DNA of 5,824 bases, from contig DXUR01000194.1 in NCBI GenBank assembly GCA_019417795.1, forward strand, positions 1-5,824, in the 5' to 3' direction. This document shows, piece after piece, positions 5,187-5,824 of the stretch; within the stretch, counting starts at the first letter, position 1, and every line of letters starts with the position of its first letter. This DNA is from Clostridiales bacterium (GTDB taxonomy: Bacteria > Bacillota_A > Clostridia > Oscillospirales > Oscillospiraceae). Below the pieces are notes generated by a model. That model had not been told where the DNA came from and did no database searches. It worked only from the letters and a program-made list of their open reading frames with translations. A program made the translations under genes and the position numbers.

Positions 5187-5705
5187 GTGTTTCAGGCAGG
5201 AGATCTGCTGGTCTATGGCACCACCGGCGTCTGTCGGGTGCTTTCCATTGACCGGCGGCAGGAGCGGGTGGGCAGCACCCGTCAGGAGCGGCTTTACTAT
5301 CAGCTTAAACCCATCTATCAGGGCGGTTTGATCTATACCCCGGTAGACAATGACAAGGTGTCCATGCGGCCCATTATCTCCCGGCAGGAGGCGGAAGATC
5401 TTATCAGTGAAATTCCCACCCTGCATCCCGCTGCCTGTCGGGCTTCCACCACTCAGGCGCTGACTCAGCAGTATCAGGCCAGTCTCCGGCAGCATGACTG
5501 CCGCAGTCTGGTGGAGCTCGCCATGTCCATTCACGCCAAGCGCCGTCAGGCAGAATCCCAGAACCGCCGCCTCGGCATGGTGGACGAGCGCTATCTCAAG
5601 CAGGCAGAGCAGCTTCTGTTCGGCGAACTGGCCGCCGCGCTGGAAATTCCCTACGAGGCGGTCCAGCCCTATATCGCAGACCGGATCGCCGCCGTCCACT
5701 CCTGA
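5187..5705 (+). CDS. CarD family transcriptional regulator
   Basis: This 172-residue cytosolic protein of the CarD/CdnL family has an N-terminal Tudor-like RNA-polymerase-interaction domain related to that of the repair coupling factor Mfd (TRCF). Family members bind the polymerase beta subunit and influence open-complex stability at promoters. The N-terminal domain (about 1-65) opens FQAGDLLVYGTTGVCRVLSI and continues with RLYYQLKPIY (35-44) and IYTPVDNDKVSMRPI (49-63), the conserved YY.L.P...G.IY.PV.N pattern. A mostly helical C-terminal domain (about 66-170) follows, including ISRQEAEDLISEIP and a stretch with many Arg, Gln and Glu. The start is GTG at 5187-5189, with AAAGGAGG ending 8 bases upstream; the next in-frame ATG is at codon 60, inside the conserved domain. 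It has its own promoter and stands alone after the previous operon's terminator. Whether it is the general housekeeping CarD or a specialised paralogue cannot be judged here. Confidence 0.92.
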   Translation: MFQAGDLLVYGTTGVCRVLSIDRRQERVGSTRQERLYYQLKPIYQGGLIYTPVDNDKVSMRPIISRQEAEDLISEIPTLHPAACRASTTQALTQQYQASLRQHDCRSLVELAMSIHAKRRQAESQNRRLGMVDERYLKQAEQLLFGELAAALEIPYEAVQPYIADRIAAVHS

Positions 5706-5734
5706 TCTGCGAAACAACACGAAAAATCATGCGG

Positions 5735-5768
5735 AACAAAAGAGGGGCCTCGCTTTCAGCGAGGCCCC
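5735..5768 (-). terminator. Strong GC hairpin, intrinsic terminator on the minus strand
   Basis: GGGGCCTCGC (5744-5753) and GCGAGGCCCC (5759-5768) are perfect 10-base arms around TTTCA. In the minus direction the stem is followed by TCTTTTGTT (5735-5743), a usable U-rich tract. In the plus direction the next bases are CGAGACTGTCG, with no U-tract. It therefore best terminates a leftward gene entering from the right edge. It may also slow or protect the end of the CarD-family message, whose stop is 38 bases upstream. Confidence 0.65.
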
Positions 5769-5780
5769 CGAGACTGTCGA

Positions 5781-5824
5781 TTAAGTGGTAAATTCTCCGC
5801 AATGGTAAGGAAGGGTGTGCGCGG
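5781..5824 (-). CDS. Possible C-terminal end of a minus-strand gene (cut by right edge)
   Basis: A minus-strand frame enters from the right edge, is open for its 13 visible sense codons and ends at TAA (5781-5783), reading AHTLPYHCGEFTT. The stop lies 12 bases before the minus-strand terminator hairpin, exactly where a gene end is expected. No family can be recognised from so few residues, and 13 open codons alone are weak evidence. The call rests mainly on the terminator's orientation. Confidence 0.25.
   Translation of the reverse strand, partial: AHTLPYHCGEFTT

Noticed and set aside
4440..5720. 426-residue minus-strand open frame crossing the Nudix gene, the intergenic gap and the CarD-family gene
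   Set aside because: It is antisense to two clear genes and runs through a terminator and an AT-rich promoter region. Its translation is low-complexity His/Gly/Gln-rich without a recognisable family.

Overview
The window reads as an ordinary chromosomal stretch of a moderately GC-rich low-GC-phylum relative: a Clostridia-type Firmicute, most plausibly an Oscillospiraceae/Ruminococcaceae-like gut anaerobe. This is inference. It rests on strong GGAGG-type ribosome binding sites, a CarD-family regulator of the short clostridial type, a lipoprotein-type solute-binding protein (Gram-positive style), and coding sequence that is clearly GC-rich at third positions while the intergenic DNA is AT-rich. 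There is no sign of a phage, transposon, CRISPR array, RNA gene or other mobile element.

Left half (minus strand, read right to left). An AI-2E-family membrane protein (2052-3299) is followed by a peptide/nickel-type ABC transporter solute-binding lipoprotein (252-1823) and then the N-terminal 66 codons of a DppB/OppB-type permease that runs off the left edge. The binding protein and permease form the start of a transporter operon whose other genes would lie to the left. The 228-base gap between the AI-2E gene and the binding-protein gene holds a good sigma-70-type promoter, a strong hairpin with a U-tract abutting that promoter, and several further hairpins in the roughly 185-base leader.

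Right half (plus strand). A diacylglycerol-kinase-family lipid kinase (3469-4359) overlaps by four bases a Nudix hydrolase of the CoA-pyrophosphatase type (4356-4967). A clear intrinsic terminator follows (4966-5005). After an AT-rich 219-base gap with its own promoter comes a CarD-family transcription regulator with a GTG start (5187-5705). A perfect 10-bp GC hairpin (5744-5768) carries a U-rich tract only on the minus strand, which suggests it ends a convergent minus-strand gene entering from the right edge. The last 44 bases could be the tail of that gene.

The most notable non-coding feature is the divergent intergenic region 3300-3468. The self-complementary hexamer TTGCAA at 3393-3398 lies exactly 17 bases from a good -10 box on each side, so one hexamer appears to serve as the -35 element for both the AI-2E gene and the lipid kinase operon. 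I found no convincing undescribed multi-gene system. The findings are regulatory architecture and small departures from family motifs.
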